The position numbers and the translations under genes are program-made. A model generated the notes under the pieces. It did not search any database. It was not told the origin of the DNA and worked only from the letters and a program-made list of their open reading frames with translations. A stretch of 64,000 nucleotides of DNA from Nematostella vectensis (lineage: Eukaryota; Cnidaria; Anthozoa; Actiniaria; Edwardsiidae): positions 6,928,998 to 6,992,997 of the forward strand of contig NC_064045.1 in the NCBI RefSeq assembly GCF_932526225.1, given 5' to 3'. Of the stretch, positions 23,601-34,757 are shown one piece after another; position 1 is the first letter of the stretch, and every line of letters begins with the position of its first letter.

Positions 23601-26600
23601 TGAACTTATGCTGAACTTATACTTAAGGTTTATGGAATAGACTTTACCTTTTTACTCTTTGTATATCTGTCAACTTTGACACAGAAGAAGTCTCCCTTAT
23701 TCTGCCAGTACATTTTGCACTGTCAAAACAAAAAATATCAACAATTACTTGGAGCATAGAGCTCTAGAGTGAAGAAGGGATGGAATAACAAAGTGCAAGC
23801 ATCAGAACAATCTTCCATGTTCACATCACCATAATCAGTAGCAGAACTGGCTTTGGAATATTTCATCAGCTGCTTGCACACAATCAAATTATCTTTGGAA
23901 TAGTTATTTGTTACAATACTGTAACTAACACTCAAATTACAAACTGAGTTGTAATTGAACAAAGACAAAAACAGAGATAAAGTTTTAAATATTCCAAACA
24001 TTACTTAGTCTTTCTTGCAACTAAGTTTGTTTATGCTTTGGTACTTTCTTCCCTACTATAGTAGTTTTGTGAAAATCTGACTTACATCTGACACATTGAA
24101 AAGATTTTTGACCCGGACTTCATGTCGTTCTGGAATCTGCATGAGGGTCACCCTGGCGGGCGTGTCTTTCACTTCAGGAACCCAGAAGGCAATGATGTTG
24201 TCTACCGGAGACCACTGGAAATCCCTAAATTTAAACACTGATTTAACAGTTTATTCATTTCCCCGTCAAAACCATGTGGAATAACAATCTCACTACTAGT
24301 GTGCAATGCACCTTCAAATATACCCCAGGGGTGCTTATTTCATAGGGAGCACTTATCTCTAATACCTATGGTACTATCTTTTGAGTCCATTAATAGGGAA
24401 ATTTGTTTGGTTTATAAAAGCTTCTATTTTTTTGTAAAAACTTATAAGTGTTTTAGACATGAATGACACAAGCGATGATGTCATCTGACCCCTCACATGG
24501 TCACATGACCCTGAAGAGAAAAACATGTTGAAGAAGCTACTGTTTAAATCTATCATATTTTTTGCAGAAATTTTGATACCGCGAGAAATGGCAAATTTTA
24601 TGTTCTTTAAAAACCACATATTTGGTAATAACTTTTTCGTTTCTTCAAAAATCCCATGTGCTTAGTTGTTAGGAATGGTACTGTAATATCAATGGTTTGA
24701 GTGAAAAAAAAATCACAGTTGTTGTAAAATGTTCAAAATTAACAAGTTTTTCTCGCGTGGAAATGGCCATCCTTTTTTTTTGCCATCTATTTTTATTCTC
24801 TAAAAACATATAAAAATTGAATTTTCTTCTACAAAATGTCGAAAGTTTATTTTTACCTCTTGGGAAAAAAAAAGATTTGACTGGGTATCGAACCTGGAGC
24901 CCTTGCTTATGAGTCAAAGGTGCGGAATCAACCTGGGGGACGCGCAGCGATTTTCGTTTATTTAATCAAATGTTGCACTTTTCCCTTTCGTAGCAATGGT
25001 GTTTCATAGCAACGAGATAGTACCATAGGCCCTTAAAGATTGCTAATTGGGTGGTACCAATTGGTTAGGGGGTGATCTAGCAAGGGGGAATGGGGTCTTA
25101 AACAGGTATTTACGTAAGAGAATATGTACCAACAGCCTTTTCGAAAAGAAGAGCAGGTCATTATGAGTTTGGAGGCGGTTTGGGTGCTGAAGTTTTCTTT
25201 TTCCATGTCAGTTTCAAAACAAAACAAAATATAATTTCTGTCTGGATGGAGATGGTCAGCAAATTTTCAGAAGGCTGTCCAATAACCACACCAATGGATA
25301 TTATACAACTGCTTTAATGTTATAGGAGGCTTTACATGATGTGTGTCACGGTCACTTACTTGACTCCTTGTATTTTCAAGCTTTTCTTGTCCAGCAAACC
25401 AAATGACTGAAAGCAATGGCAGGCCAGGTAAGAAGGCAGTGATGGGCTAGCAAGGCAGGGGATGGCTGGTTGGGGTCCTTGCTCAGGAGGGTAACCGTTG
25501 TATAATCAAGTTTGATCATAAGGTGTCCTAAGTTTATTCATCATGGCAAGGGGAGGCATAATAGCAATAATGGCCACTTTATGTGACTATTTAAAAATAT
25601 GTTGTCTGTACAAATAGTAATGGCAATTGCCAGGTGGCAGTGCTGCCATCCAAAAACACCATGGGTATCGCAATGTTTCTACTGAATGCTGGGAAATGTA
25701 AATAGGGTATGGTGTCTTGTTGGTTTATGGAACCTTCCAAAATCATTGAGAATATTTTTTTTAAAATTTAATAGTGTATAGCATGCAAAAAGAAAATAAT
25801 AATTTGAGAATTCCCTTGGTTAATGCAGTGTTCTTCTTTTATATTCATCTTTTGTCTGTGTACACTCACCGGCGTCTCATAGACACTTATACTGTCAGGG
25901 GCCATTCTAGCAAAGTATTTGCCATCATTACTCCATCTAGTGGCAAAAAACAGTTTTAGTAAAAAAAAATAAAAATAAAAAAATAAAAAAAAAATGCAGA
26001 AAAAAGTAAAGACTGCATCTTTTTCTGTCCACTTGTATAAACCAGTTAACAACATATTGATCTGGTGAGTTAGTTTTCTTAGGGTTTTATTTTTTATAGA
26101 TTTGTGGAACATACTTGAAAGCAGGCCACTGTGATGTATCTCCTGCGAGGAAACCCCTCTTTTTCAGACCAGTTCTGATTTCCCAGATGACAATTCCCTA
26201 AACACAAAGGTAACATTAGTTAGACTTCCTTTATTGCAATGGTAGATAGCTAAACCTTTAGATAAAGTGTAATTGTCAAAGAACAAAGTGTATTAGCGAT
26301 AAGTAAGCTTAAGTGTGTTCCACATATTTATGAAAACCTCCCTCATCTCTTGGTGAGCAAGTGACCACATAATATGCATAGTTTGGTGATAACAAATGGG
26401 GGAAGGAGGGAAATTATTGACCCAAAAAGAATACCAATATTATATCTAGTATCAAGCCAAGCTCAGAATAACAAGGAGATCATCTCTACCAGAGATCATA
26501 GGTGTCCTAAGGTTCTTCATCACGGCAAGGCAGATCACGGGAGAGGGAGGGGCAGTGCCGATTCCGCTTGGACAAGGAGCTGATACACAGGTACATCCTG

Positions 26601-29600
26601 TCATTTGTTCAAGATATTAGTGACCCCCAAAGAAATCCCGCAATGGCCCCTGTATTCTACAATGTGAAATACCACAATGTCTTCTATTTCCTTTCACTTC
26701 CAATCAGTGTTATATTCTATTCCTGGGATAGTTATTCTCTATTCTGCTAACTACCCACTTACTGTTGGATCTTCTGTATTGGTCACAATAGGACTAAAGC
26801 TCACAAGATATCTAGAACAAATACACAAAACAACCTTAATCACAACCACTGAGACTCAATAAAGGGCAAAATCCGGAGAGGTGAGGCGGGGGTTCAGGTA
26901 AAGCAACACCTACGGTTAGATAAAAGATATTAGAGATAAAGAAAGAGAATGATACCACACCCCAGGAGAGGAGAGATTGACAGTAAGAAAAAAGACATCC
27001 CAAAATGTGAACAGGATAATGTCACTTCCAATAGAGTTCAAATACCAGCCTTGCTCAGAACAAAAAAAAAAAAATGAGATCATCTATGCAATCATAGGTG
27101 TCCTAAGGTTGTTCATCACAGCAAGGCTGGTTTCAAATAGAGTTAAAATTGTGCTAACCTTGAATAGGGTGCATTAGAGAAATAGATAAATCAAGTACAG
27201 AAGTAAATAACTGCAATTTATATACCTGCAAGCAATTCTTATGACACGAATGGGAAACAAAAACAAGAAACTGTTGTAATTATTGTTCCTGGGTTCCATT
27301 TTTTGTCTGCTTTGTTTGCCTTTTAAAAAAAATATCAGCATGAACAACATGGCAATTGCTGAATGGCAGTTCTACGAGCTTAAGGTGTTTGTGGGTTGCA
27401 ATTAGTTGTAAAAAAGGTGATATATAAATTCAAGAAATTTCAGAACCATATATTAATAATAGTTGTATCTTTATATTTTTCTGAATTTGGAACAGATATT
27501 TTGGGTCCTTTTGGCTGTAGAACTGTCATTTGCCTATCGCTCTTTCCTATTGAATTGACAGGAATTTTAAAATAGATGTATTTGATAATAAGAATAGTCA
27601 CAAGTGCACTTGGAGACTAAAAAAAATCTGTCTTAAAATTCATAGACTTGCTCACAAAAAACCCGTGTTTGTCAAATCTTTTACTTAGATTGAGATATGA
27701 CAACTTAAGCACTTGTTCTCAGCATCAAATCTAAAGCTTGCTAATCTAGGGACGTTGTTTCATGCTTACCTTTCGCAAGGAGAAAAGTCTATCAGTTGCA
27801 CTCCTGGGTGGTTGAATCTCATGATACGCTTAAAGTCCTCTCCACCCCAAAGAGCAATACCTTGCTTGTGGAAAGTCGCAAGGTATGTACCCTTTGGAGA
27901 CCACTGAGCATACATTTCAGTCCAATTCTAGGGGGAATTAGAAATACGTTATTATTGCTTGTTTCGAGTACAATTTATATTTTGGCCTATTCATGTTCAG
28001 CTTTAAAAATAGATTCAAGAATTAATACAGGAGTCTGTGAAAGAGATTTTACAGACTGAGTGGATTGTGAGTGATTGATAGAGTTCTATTTCTCATGTCT
28101 CTCAGTTACAGCCATAGTTGAACACACAGTTCATGTGAACTTCGTACGGTAATTCCAATAAAGGTTTTCATCATCGAGACTCAAGAGTTTTCTAGTGTGA
28201 GCTTGGATAAGAAAAGGAAAAAAATAAACAAATTTTTTAACACTTACATCCCTCTCCCTGACTAGAATAGGTTCTTGCGGCGTGTTCGAGAAGATGGAAA
28301 GCTTATCACCAGCAGAGTGAATGACTGAATACTGATCATTACAATCAGGATCAAGAAGCCAGCTGCGAAGATTTTCCTGCTGTTCATACGGCTGTTTAGT
28401 GGGCTCTTGCCATTCTTCTTTGAGAGACAACAGCTTGTTAAAATCCTCAAAGTGGTTGACAGCAAAGATATGGTGCTTATCCAGTTTGTAGCCATTAGCC
28501 GTCTTGACAGCACGTACTGCATCACTGGCATTTGAAAACTCCAGAAAGATGTACCTACACAATACAATACCATATAAGCAGACTAAAAAATGACATAAAA
28601 GTGAGAGGAAACCCAGAGGGAAAGCAATCCTTTGGTCCCTCAGTTACAGCCAAAGCTGAACACACTGTCCATAAGAACTTCGTACGGTAATTCCAATAAA
28701 GGTTTTCATCATAGAGACCAGAGGACTGTATATGTTACAACTGCAATAGACGAGGGGAGATATGAACTTTTTACATGAGTATAACTAGCAGCATTAAATT
28801 CATTTTGAGGGAGTTTAAACCATCATAACCAATGGCTTATGTAGTGATAATGAAATGATTGATAAAAACCATCATAACCAATGGCTTATGTAGTGATAAT
28901 GAAATGATTGATAAAAACCATCGTAACCAATGGCTTATGTAGTGATAATGAAATGATTGATAAAAAACATTATAACCAATGGCTTATGTAGTGACAATGA
29001 AATGATTGATAAAAACCATCATAACCAATGGCTTATGTAGTGATAATGAAATGATTGATAAAAAACATTATAACCAATGGCTTATGTAGTGATAATGAAA
29101 TGATTGATGAAAACCATCATAACCAATGGCTTATGTAGTGATTATGAAAGGATGAACGATGGTGATGGTGGTGATGATGATAAAAGACAATAACAGTATA
29201 AAAAATAAAGATCATCAATATCACCAATGTTACAAAAATAAATCTCACCCTCTTGTCAAATCCTTCTCCATGGGGTAATGCTCTGTTACAATCTGGCCAA
29301 ACTTTGAGAAGACTTTACGAATAACATTTTTTAATTTTTCCACACGCTCAGGCCCAACTTTTGGCACATTGTCCACAACAATGATACAGTCTGTTCCCTC
29401 AGTTTCTGAGGGTTTCTGTCGCAAGATATCTCCAAGAAGTTCTGCAAAAAAAATCAACTGGTTTTAGTTGTGTACATCAGATAAATAAGGGGGTTTAAAA
29501 TAGTTCAAGAGTCTCTCAGTTACAGCCAAAGTTGAACACACTGTTCATGTGAACTTCGTACGGTAATTCCAATAAAAGTTTTCATCATAGAGACCCGAAG

Positions 29601-30811
29601 GGAGAGGAATTTGGAAAGGTGGCATTTGCTGCATATGCAATGGATATCTAAATAGCTGTGATAATTAGATTTTTTCTATTGGTATTTAAAACACTACCCA
29701 TCCCTCAACTTAAAATAAATGGACATCTAGACAAAGAAATAATGAACTTTAGGAATAACATTATAAATTCAACTGAATGGGATAAACCCACTTAGACAAT
29801 TAAATAATAAAAAAGTGAAGATTTACTAGATATTATTGAGTTTTTGCATCATTCCTTGAAAATTAGATTGAGGTCATGGACGATTTTCCAGAAGACTAGT
29901 ACTAGAGAAATGTTATGCACTAGTCAATTGAGGGAGGCATAGCCGTGGAAGTGTTTTTTTTTGTAAAGCTTGTTTCTCTAGGGGGGCGGGGCAGTAACTT
30001 GTTGCTGTTCTTGTTTTATGGGATGTCTATCTTTGACTAGTGCGTTAGTAAAGAAATGAACAGACTTATTAATGACATGTCTATGTTTACAAAAATAAAT
30101 TCAAAAGTCATACCACAGGCTGTAGTAAAACTCAGGCAAATAAGTTATGGCTAAGGTTTCTTGAATTTAAATCAGTGTTGAAACGTTTTACCCGATCTTC
30201 AAAAAAGAGCAGTGGAAATTTCGCGCTTTCTGACGACCCACAAATCAAATGAATAAATTATAACCCCGAAAGTCAGAACTGCAGAACTGAATTAACAGGG
30301 AAATACAAACAAATGTCTTTACAAAAAGACGTTAACATAGAAAGAATAGAGGGTGGGGAGGGGGAAGGGTGGCCGGAGATAAGATATCTGAACGAGGCAA
30401 AGAAGAGAGGGAGACCATCTTGAACCGGCCACGTGAGAGAAGCATAGCTCATTCAAGACCAGAAAATCACACAATTAACACACAACTATACTTTTTAAAT
30501 ACAATATGGCCTTCGATATGGAATGGCTTAATAACTTTGAGGGCTAAGCTATTGTAGAAAGGCCATTAAAGGAATATTTTACGAGAATTGTGAAAAGCCG
30601 GGAGTTCGATAGCGGGGTGTGGGTGATCAATCCAAGTGCTTCACTTTTTACCTTGTTCGGGAATGTCATCTACGAATCCTTCTGGATCGTCGAATTCCTC
30701 GTCATCCCCTTCGTCGTTTTCGCCTCCGTTTGTCATGTCTTCAGGGTCTGAGGCGCTCTCTTCGGCGGATTCATCCGCTTTCTCTTCCTCGTGGTCTTTG
30801 TCGTCCGCCAT
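17669..30811 (-). CDS. EIF3B: Eukaryotic translation initiation factor 3 subunit B, 18 exons
   Basis: Scaffold subunit of eIF3, needed to load mRNA and initiator tRNA on the 40S ribosome. Exons: 30652-30811, 29249-29441, 28248-28554, 27770-27927, 26763-26811, 26115-26197, 25870-25936, 25360-25406, 24086-24224, 23648-23719, 23262-23334, 22218-22340, 21563-21641, 21042-21180, 19853-19978, 19287-19364, 17996-18104, 17669-17769. All borders are GT/AG, phases join, and the sum is 2,103 nt (700 aa plus stop). The protein has an acidic N-terminus ([14 protein letters not shown]), an RRM over exons 2-3 (CIIVVDN, YIFLEF), a WD40-type propeller ([65 protein letters not shown]), and a C-terminal basic helix plus an acidic tail ending EEIIDVEE that binds partner subunits in the family. 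The human protein is longer (about 814 aa), mostly at the N-terminus. Confidence 0.97.
18165..18502. mobile_element. MITE-like element in EIF3B intron
   Basis: The left end TACAGTAAACACTCG..TATAAGAACC and the right end GGTTCTTATA..GGTGTTTTACTATA are about 30-bp imperfect inverted repeats flanked by TA. The interior repeats TATAAGAACC-type phrases and has no ORF. The pattern resembles non-autonomous Tc1/mariner-pogo elements; that class assignment is inference. Confidence 0.65.
20028..20830. repeat. 30-bp minisatellite with 261-bp higher-order unit
   Basis: The unit is GGGTATCTAAGGCTTCCATA followed by ACTACACACA (30 bp). Longer variants add GGCATGGCTACACACA. Marker copies recur 261 bp apart (GCATGGC at 20251 and 20512; GCATGCC at 20144 and 20405), so a multi-unit block was duplicated. 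The array fills the EIF3B intron between 19978 and 21042. ORFs read from it are spurious. Confidence 0.93.
21341..21439. repeat. Dispersed intronic repeat, copy A
   Basis: It shares about 95 bp with 23783-23881, including CAATCTTCCATGTTCACATC and CAGTAGCAGAACTGGC. Weaker partial copies lie near 21760-21830 and 22965-23030, also in EIF3B introns. I could not define its ends. Confidence 0.75.
23783..23881. repeat. Dispersed intronic repeat, copy B
   Basis: Near-identical to 21341-21439 over its length, with only a few differences. It lies in the EIF3B intron between exons 23648-23719 and 24086-24224. Confidence 0.75.
24365..25029. mobile_element. TIR element containing a tRNA-like segment
   Basis: CCTATGGTACTATCT at 24365-24379 and its exact inverse at 25015-25029 bound about 665 bp. 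The minus strand near 24890-24950 reads GACTCATAAGCAAGG, then GGTTCGATACCC. The second part matches the Pol III B-box consensus (GGTTCGANNCC), suggesting a tRNA-derived SINE piece carried inside. No protein ORF of transposase type is visible. Confidence 0.6.
28095..28180. repeat. 85-bp dispersed repeat, copy 1
   Basis: Contains CTCAGTTACAGCC, GAACTTCGTACGGTAATTCC and AATAAAGGTTTTCATCAT. The same sequence recurs at about 28636-28722 and 29508-29596, all in adjacent EIF3B introns. Ends show a short GTCTCT / AGAGAC inversion. Confidence 0.85.
28636..28722. repeat. 85-bp dispersed repeat, copy 2
   Basis: Same element and orientation as 28095-28180, with a few substitutions (CTGTCCATAAGAACTTCG instead of the GTTCATGTGAACTTCG form). 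Confidence 0.85.
28815..29150. repeat. 49-bp tandem repeat, about 7 copies
   Basis: The unit contains AACCATCATAACCAATGGCT and TATGTAGTGATAATGAAATGA; the period is 49 bp (for example 28831, 28880, 28929). It lies in the EIF3B intron between exons 2 and 3 and ends in a GATGGTGGTGATGATGATA run. Confidence 0.92.
29508..29596. repeat. 85-bp dispersed repeat, copy 3
   Basis: Third copy of the 28095-28180 element, in the EIF3B first intron, same orientation. Confidence 0.85.
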
Positions 30812-30843
30812 TTATGCTTCGCCGAGTCACAAGATAGGGAGAC

Positions 30844-30861
30844 CACGTGCTCATGACGTCA
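30844..30861. promoter_or_regulatory. E-box plus perfect CRE upstream of EIF3B
   Basis: CACGTG at 30844-30849 and TGACGTCA at 30854-30861 lie 33-50 bp upstream of the EIF3B start codon. CREs bind CREB/ATF factors and CACGTG binds MYC/USF-type factors, both common in housekeeping and translation gene promoters. That they act here is inference. Confidence 0.6.
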
Positions 30862-30933
30862 CGTAACGCGGACGAAAAGGACCGGGCCGGGAATTTTTTC
30901 AGAAAACCTTCTTCAAGGGGGCTGGTACCCTCG

Positions 30934-31020
30934 TGCGCAGAGCTTTCTGTGTCGCTCGTTTACTTTGCTCCACATCACACGAGGAGCAAAGTAAACGAGC
31001 GACACAGAAAGCTCTGCGCA
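30934..31020. repeat. 38-bp perfect inverted repeat upstream of EIF3B
   Basis: Arms 30934-30971 and 30983-31020 are exact reverse complements (starting TGCGCAGAGCTTTCTGTGTC) around an 11-nt loop. The match continues about 8 bp outward with one mismatch (TACCCTCG against GGAGGGTA). It starts about 120 bp upstream of the EIF3B ATG. Confidence 0.93.
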
Positions 31021-31028
31021 GGAGGGTA

Positions 31029-33494
31029 GGGAATTGCTTTTATATTATTGGATCATTATTCATTTGTGGCGCTTTCTCAAAAAGGGGTTGCTAAATCAAG
31101 TAGTCACGGTCCATTGTGGCAGGGTCCGACTTTGCTGAAAACGCAACCACAAGACAAGCTTAAAACAATTTTTGGGAGTATGTAGGCAACGCCTTGTAGG
31201 TAGTTTTGAAGCTTTAAATTTTAATTTCCAACAGAACATGACACATGTTGGAAGGTGGGGGGGGGGGGGGGGGAGTTGCAATTTTTGTGCGCCGATTTGG
31301 TGGAGGGCCTCAATTTTTAAACAGGGTTTAAGGGTTTTAGGAAGGGCCTTATTTTTGAAAAGGTATTGTGATCAATTTCCTAGAAGTCCCCGTAAAAGAC
31401 CAACTAGATAATAAAAAATGGTGCGCTTCTTGCTTGCACTTTCTTACTTCCGTTTGACTTGGCACGTCTATTTGTTTTATTTTTTAAAGTTTTGGTTTTC
31501 CATTCATGTCAACCCCCCCCCCCCCCCCCCACTAACTTTTCAAATTAGTAGTATGAAAGGATACAAATAAGAATCCTGGTGGAAAGGAGCTCTGATGTTA
31601 CACCTCATTACACATTTTTGCGACGTCAAAATTTCTTGAGATGGCGATATTTCGCGGCACTTTATTTTCGCGTTTTTCATATTTTCGTAAAAACCAGATC
31701 ACTTCATTTTCGCGATTTTGGGATAATAAAATCAAGCAAAACAAGTGGAATTAAAATGTGCTGTAATCACCAAAACTGAAACAATATGTAACAAAAAGAT
31801 GCACGGGCTAAATTAAGTTTCATAAAAAGTCTAAATTACAAGTCCAACTCAACCCCTTCCCGGTAATAGACGGACGAGGTAGCTCTACATCTTGACAATA
31901 GAGTGAAACTTTTGCGAGTCGGGTGTGGTGTGTGTGCCGGTGGGGGGGGGGGCACCCTAGCTATGGCTACCATTGATAGTCAGAGGTGGATCTACAAGCA
32001 AGCTGAGCGGGCCCCATCCCACTCCAAGAAACAATGAATACACCCCCCCCCTTTTTTTCTTAGCCCTTGTTTTGGTTCCCAACTCCTCCCCCTTTCTGAT
32101 GGCAAGTTTGAAAGAATGCAAGATAGATAAAATCCACAAATATACCTCCTGCCGTATGCTTTCTACCTAGCTTCCCCAGCAGGCATCTCAGTTTGAAAGA
32201 GTCTGAAACCAAAACACTGGAAGCTTGGTTGAAAAGCTTTTTTTGTCTTGAGTGGGAGTGCATGTGGGAAGGCTTAGATCTACCAAAGATTGACAAAGAT
32301 TCATAGCTTGGCCAGTCTTCAAACACACAAAACCATATAAGCCCATGTACAAAATGGAACAGCAGTGCATTTATTTTAAATATACAAGAGAACTACATGA
32401 ACTTTGTATTCACGTTAATAAATAGTGCTTGTTTAAATTATTTACATCGCATGATTGCCATCAATATTTTGGACATTACTTCCACTTGAATGACATTTTG
32501 TACAAAAGCAGACTGAAAAACATATAGCAGGGCTATTTTCAAATATGAGCCTATAAAAAAGATACTGAGTAACAAAGCCCCATAGCTTTAGAGCATAGAC
32601 ACTACATTATACCCCGACCATAGGGACCTGAAACCACTAGAGAGTACATTTAAGAAAAGCAACCTTTCCTAAAAATAAACCCGAATATTTAAAAAACCAT
32701 TTAAAAGCAAATACCAATATTTTTTTGCAAAATACTGTTTTAGAAAACACTTCAATCTAGATTATGATTTGACCAATTTGGATACCTTTAGTGCCAATCT
32801 AAAAACAATCACCTTCGCTCAGAGAGGGATATATAAATATTTGTTTACCCCCCACGGTGAAAGAATAACTTTGCTAAATTCGACATTCGAAACAAGACGG
32901 GTCGTCTTGAACTACAGGCAATTGAAAAGGGTACCTTATCACGTAATACGTAAGTTCATACTTAGTGGTCTAAGCAAAACTTTCATGTTATAATAGCTCG
33001 GTCGGTATACGTCTCTGAATGAGTGACGTGTGTCAAAAAGAGTTCGATTTGATCGAATGGTGGTTACTTTATACAACCTACAGTTTGCCGACATAAAGCC
33101 TGCAGGATCATATGCAAATAAATGAATAACAACAACAACAACAACAATATAACTTTATTTATACCACACACAGAAATTACAGTAAGAAAATAAATAATAA
33201 TTACAGATTTTGGGTATGAATGGATTTCTCTGTTTCCTATCTCAGCCGTATTTCGTGAACTATTTGAGAGTAGAATTCTAAGTAGGCTGTGGATTAAGTC
33301 GCGGTTTCTTTATAATGCGGATATTCCCCTCAGTTATTCGCAGTAACGTAGTGCCTGCGCGCGGAGAGATCGGTTTCATGAGTTTCTTGTGGCTCGCGCC
33401 CTTATGCCCCTATCTCTACTCGTCTTTCATCGCATTTTCAACACTTCGAAACGATTAACTACCCTGAGAAGCCTAGTTTATGCGTGACCCCAGT
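31029..33494. other. Intergenic between EIF3B and the sulfotransferase
   Basis: No gene supported. It holds G and C runs (31257-31273, 31510-31530, 31940-31952) and an (AAC)n run at 33128-33147. A reverse-strand AATAAA at 33154-33159 could be the polyA signal of the leftward sulfotransferase gene. A minus ORF at 32060-32326 was considered and not called. Confidence 0.4.
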
Positions 33495-34757
33495 CTACGG
33501 CCATTCAAAGTCACGATTGACCATCTTGTAGAACTTCAAATTGTGAGGTCTATAGTAGTCGTGCAAAATATGTAGAACATCGCCAGGAATAGATGGATGC
33601 GTTCGACCTTTTGTCTTCCCCATACAATTCGGTTTATCTTTTCTCCCATGGTCTGATTTCTTCCCGAGCAGGCAGTAAAACCCTTTGGTTTCATTGAACA
33701 CAAAGTTGTCTTCGTTTATGTAAGGGCGCAGGTTAAGAAACTTTTCTAATTGTTCTATTTCGGACGCGGGATTTTTTATTAGTTCCTCGCCGCTTACAAA
33801 ATGGAATTGCTCGAGCGGAAAATGCTCTAGCCATTTCTCCAAATGAACGTCGTATAATCCAATTTGCAGTTTTCTCCAGTTTTCCTTCACCACTCCTGCT
33901 TTCAAATCCTTTATTGCGAAGCTTTGGAACGATTGGATAAAAGGTTTTTTCACCATCGATTGCGTGTAATCAGAAATAGCACGGCGTGTAGGATCACGAA
34001 CTACCACGATAAGTTTCACGCTTTTGGACATTTTCTTCACGCGCCCAGGAACCGCATTCGTAACGAAATAAGCCGGCGATTTCTCTAGGGTTATCTGGTG
34101 TGAAAACGATAAAGGCATCTGGCTGCGATACCACTCTAATCCTCGTTTGTAATTCTGCTCGCGATCGAAGAAATGTACCTCAGTATTACAAGCGCGAACA
34201 TCAGGATGAATTTTCAAGATTTCCAGCAGAGCTCGAGTGCCTCCTTTCTTGACCCCGATAATTATAGCATTCGGAAGCCTTCTTTTCCTCGATTTCTCAC
34301 TGCTTGTAGGATCTCCAACGCTATTTTTTGCGATTTTGTTCTCGTTGCTATTTGCCGCTTTGCGAGATTTGGCGTTGAACTCTATCGACCCTATTTTATC
34401 CGTGCTGTCAACACGTAGAGTGTGAGTTGAGTTCTCGAGTAATTCCTTATCTTTGCGCACGAACGATCCAGTGTTATCATTTCCATTTCCCTGAACTCTA
34501 CGTAGAACCTGTGTATCCTCCGATGCAATAATTGACGAACTTGTTGATATTATGTGACGAGTTAACGAAGGAATTGTGGTGGTGGACCAGAGGTCTGGTT
34601 TCCGAACAGGAAATCTAGATCGATGTGTTTGAGAGCGGACAAGATTCTCCGATCTCCAACGAGAATCATATATGAAATATGAAAGCACAATACACATCAA
34701 AACAAGCAAAATGAACATCCGTTTAGTTCGGCTCAAACCTTCCATAAATTTTTGCAA
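33495..34757 (-). CDS. Heparan sulfate glucosamine 3-O-sulfotransferase, single exon
   Basis: Golgi type II membrane enzyme that moves sulfate from PAPS to the 3-OH of glucosamine in heparan sulfate. The 420-aa ORF has a short cytoplasmic N-terminus, a membrane segment at about 13-29 (FILLVLMCIVLSYFIY), a Ser/Thr-rich stem, and a sulfotransferase domain from about 160. Visible motifs are the 5'-phosphosulfate loop GVKKGGTRAL (168-177), TEVHFFD with the family's catalytic Glu/His/Asp (E193, H195, D198), EKSPAYF (225-231), the 3'-phosphate motif RDPTRRAISDY (254-264), and the cysteine pair C362/C378 before KGRTHP. The start could also be the second Met (residue 5). The family is clear; the exact HS3ST subtype is not. 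Its first 107 codons and upstream DNA are duplicated at 37156-38233. Confidence 0.93.
   Translation of the reverse strand: MQKFMEGLSRTKRMFILLVLMCIVLSYFIYDSRWRSENLVRSQTHRSRFPVRKPDLWSTTTIPSLTRHIISTSSSIIASEDTQVLRRVQGNGNDNTGSFVRKDKELLENSTHTLRVDSTDKIGSIEFNAKSRKAANSNENKIAKNSVGDPTSSEKSRKRRLPNAIIIGVKKGGTRALLEILKIHPDVRACNTEVHFFDREQNYKRGLEWYRSQMPLSFSHQITLEKSPAYFVTNAVPGRVKKMSKSVKLIVVVRDPTRRAISDYTQSMVKKPFIQSFQSFAIKDLKAGVVKENWRKLQIGLYDVHLEKWLEHFPLEQFHFVSGEELIKNPASEIEQLEKFLNLRPYINEDNFVFNETKGFYCLLGKKSDHGRKDKPNCMGKTKGRTHPSIPGDVLHILHDYYRPHNLKFYKMVNRDFEWP

Noticed and set aside
24880-24960. A functional tRNA gene on the minus strand
   Set aside because: Only a B-box and part of an anticodon-like arm are visible; no acceptor stem or A-box, so it looks like a SINE remnant.
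32060-32326. 88-codon minus ORF starting MFEDWPSYESLSIFGRS as a terminal exon
   Set aside because: The composition is plausible, but I found no matching splice partner, domain or polyA signal; too weak to annotate.
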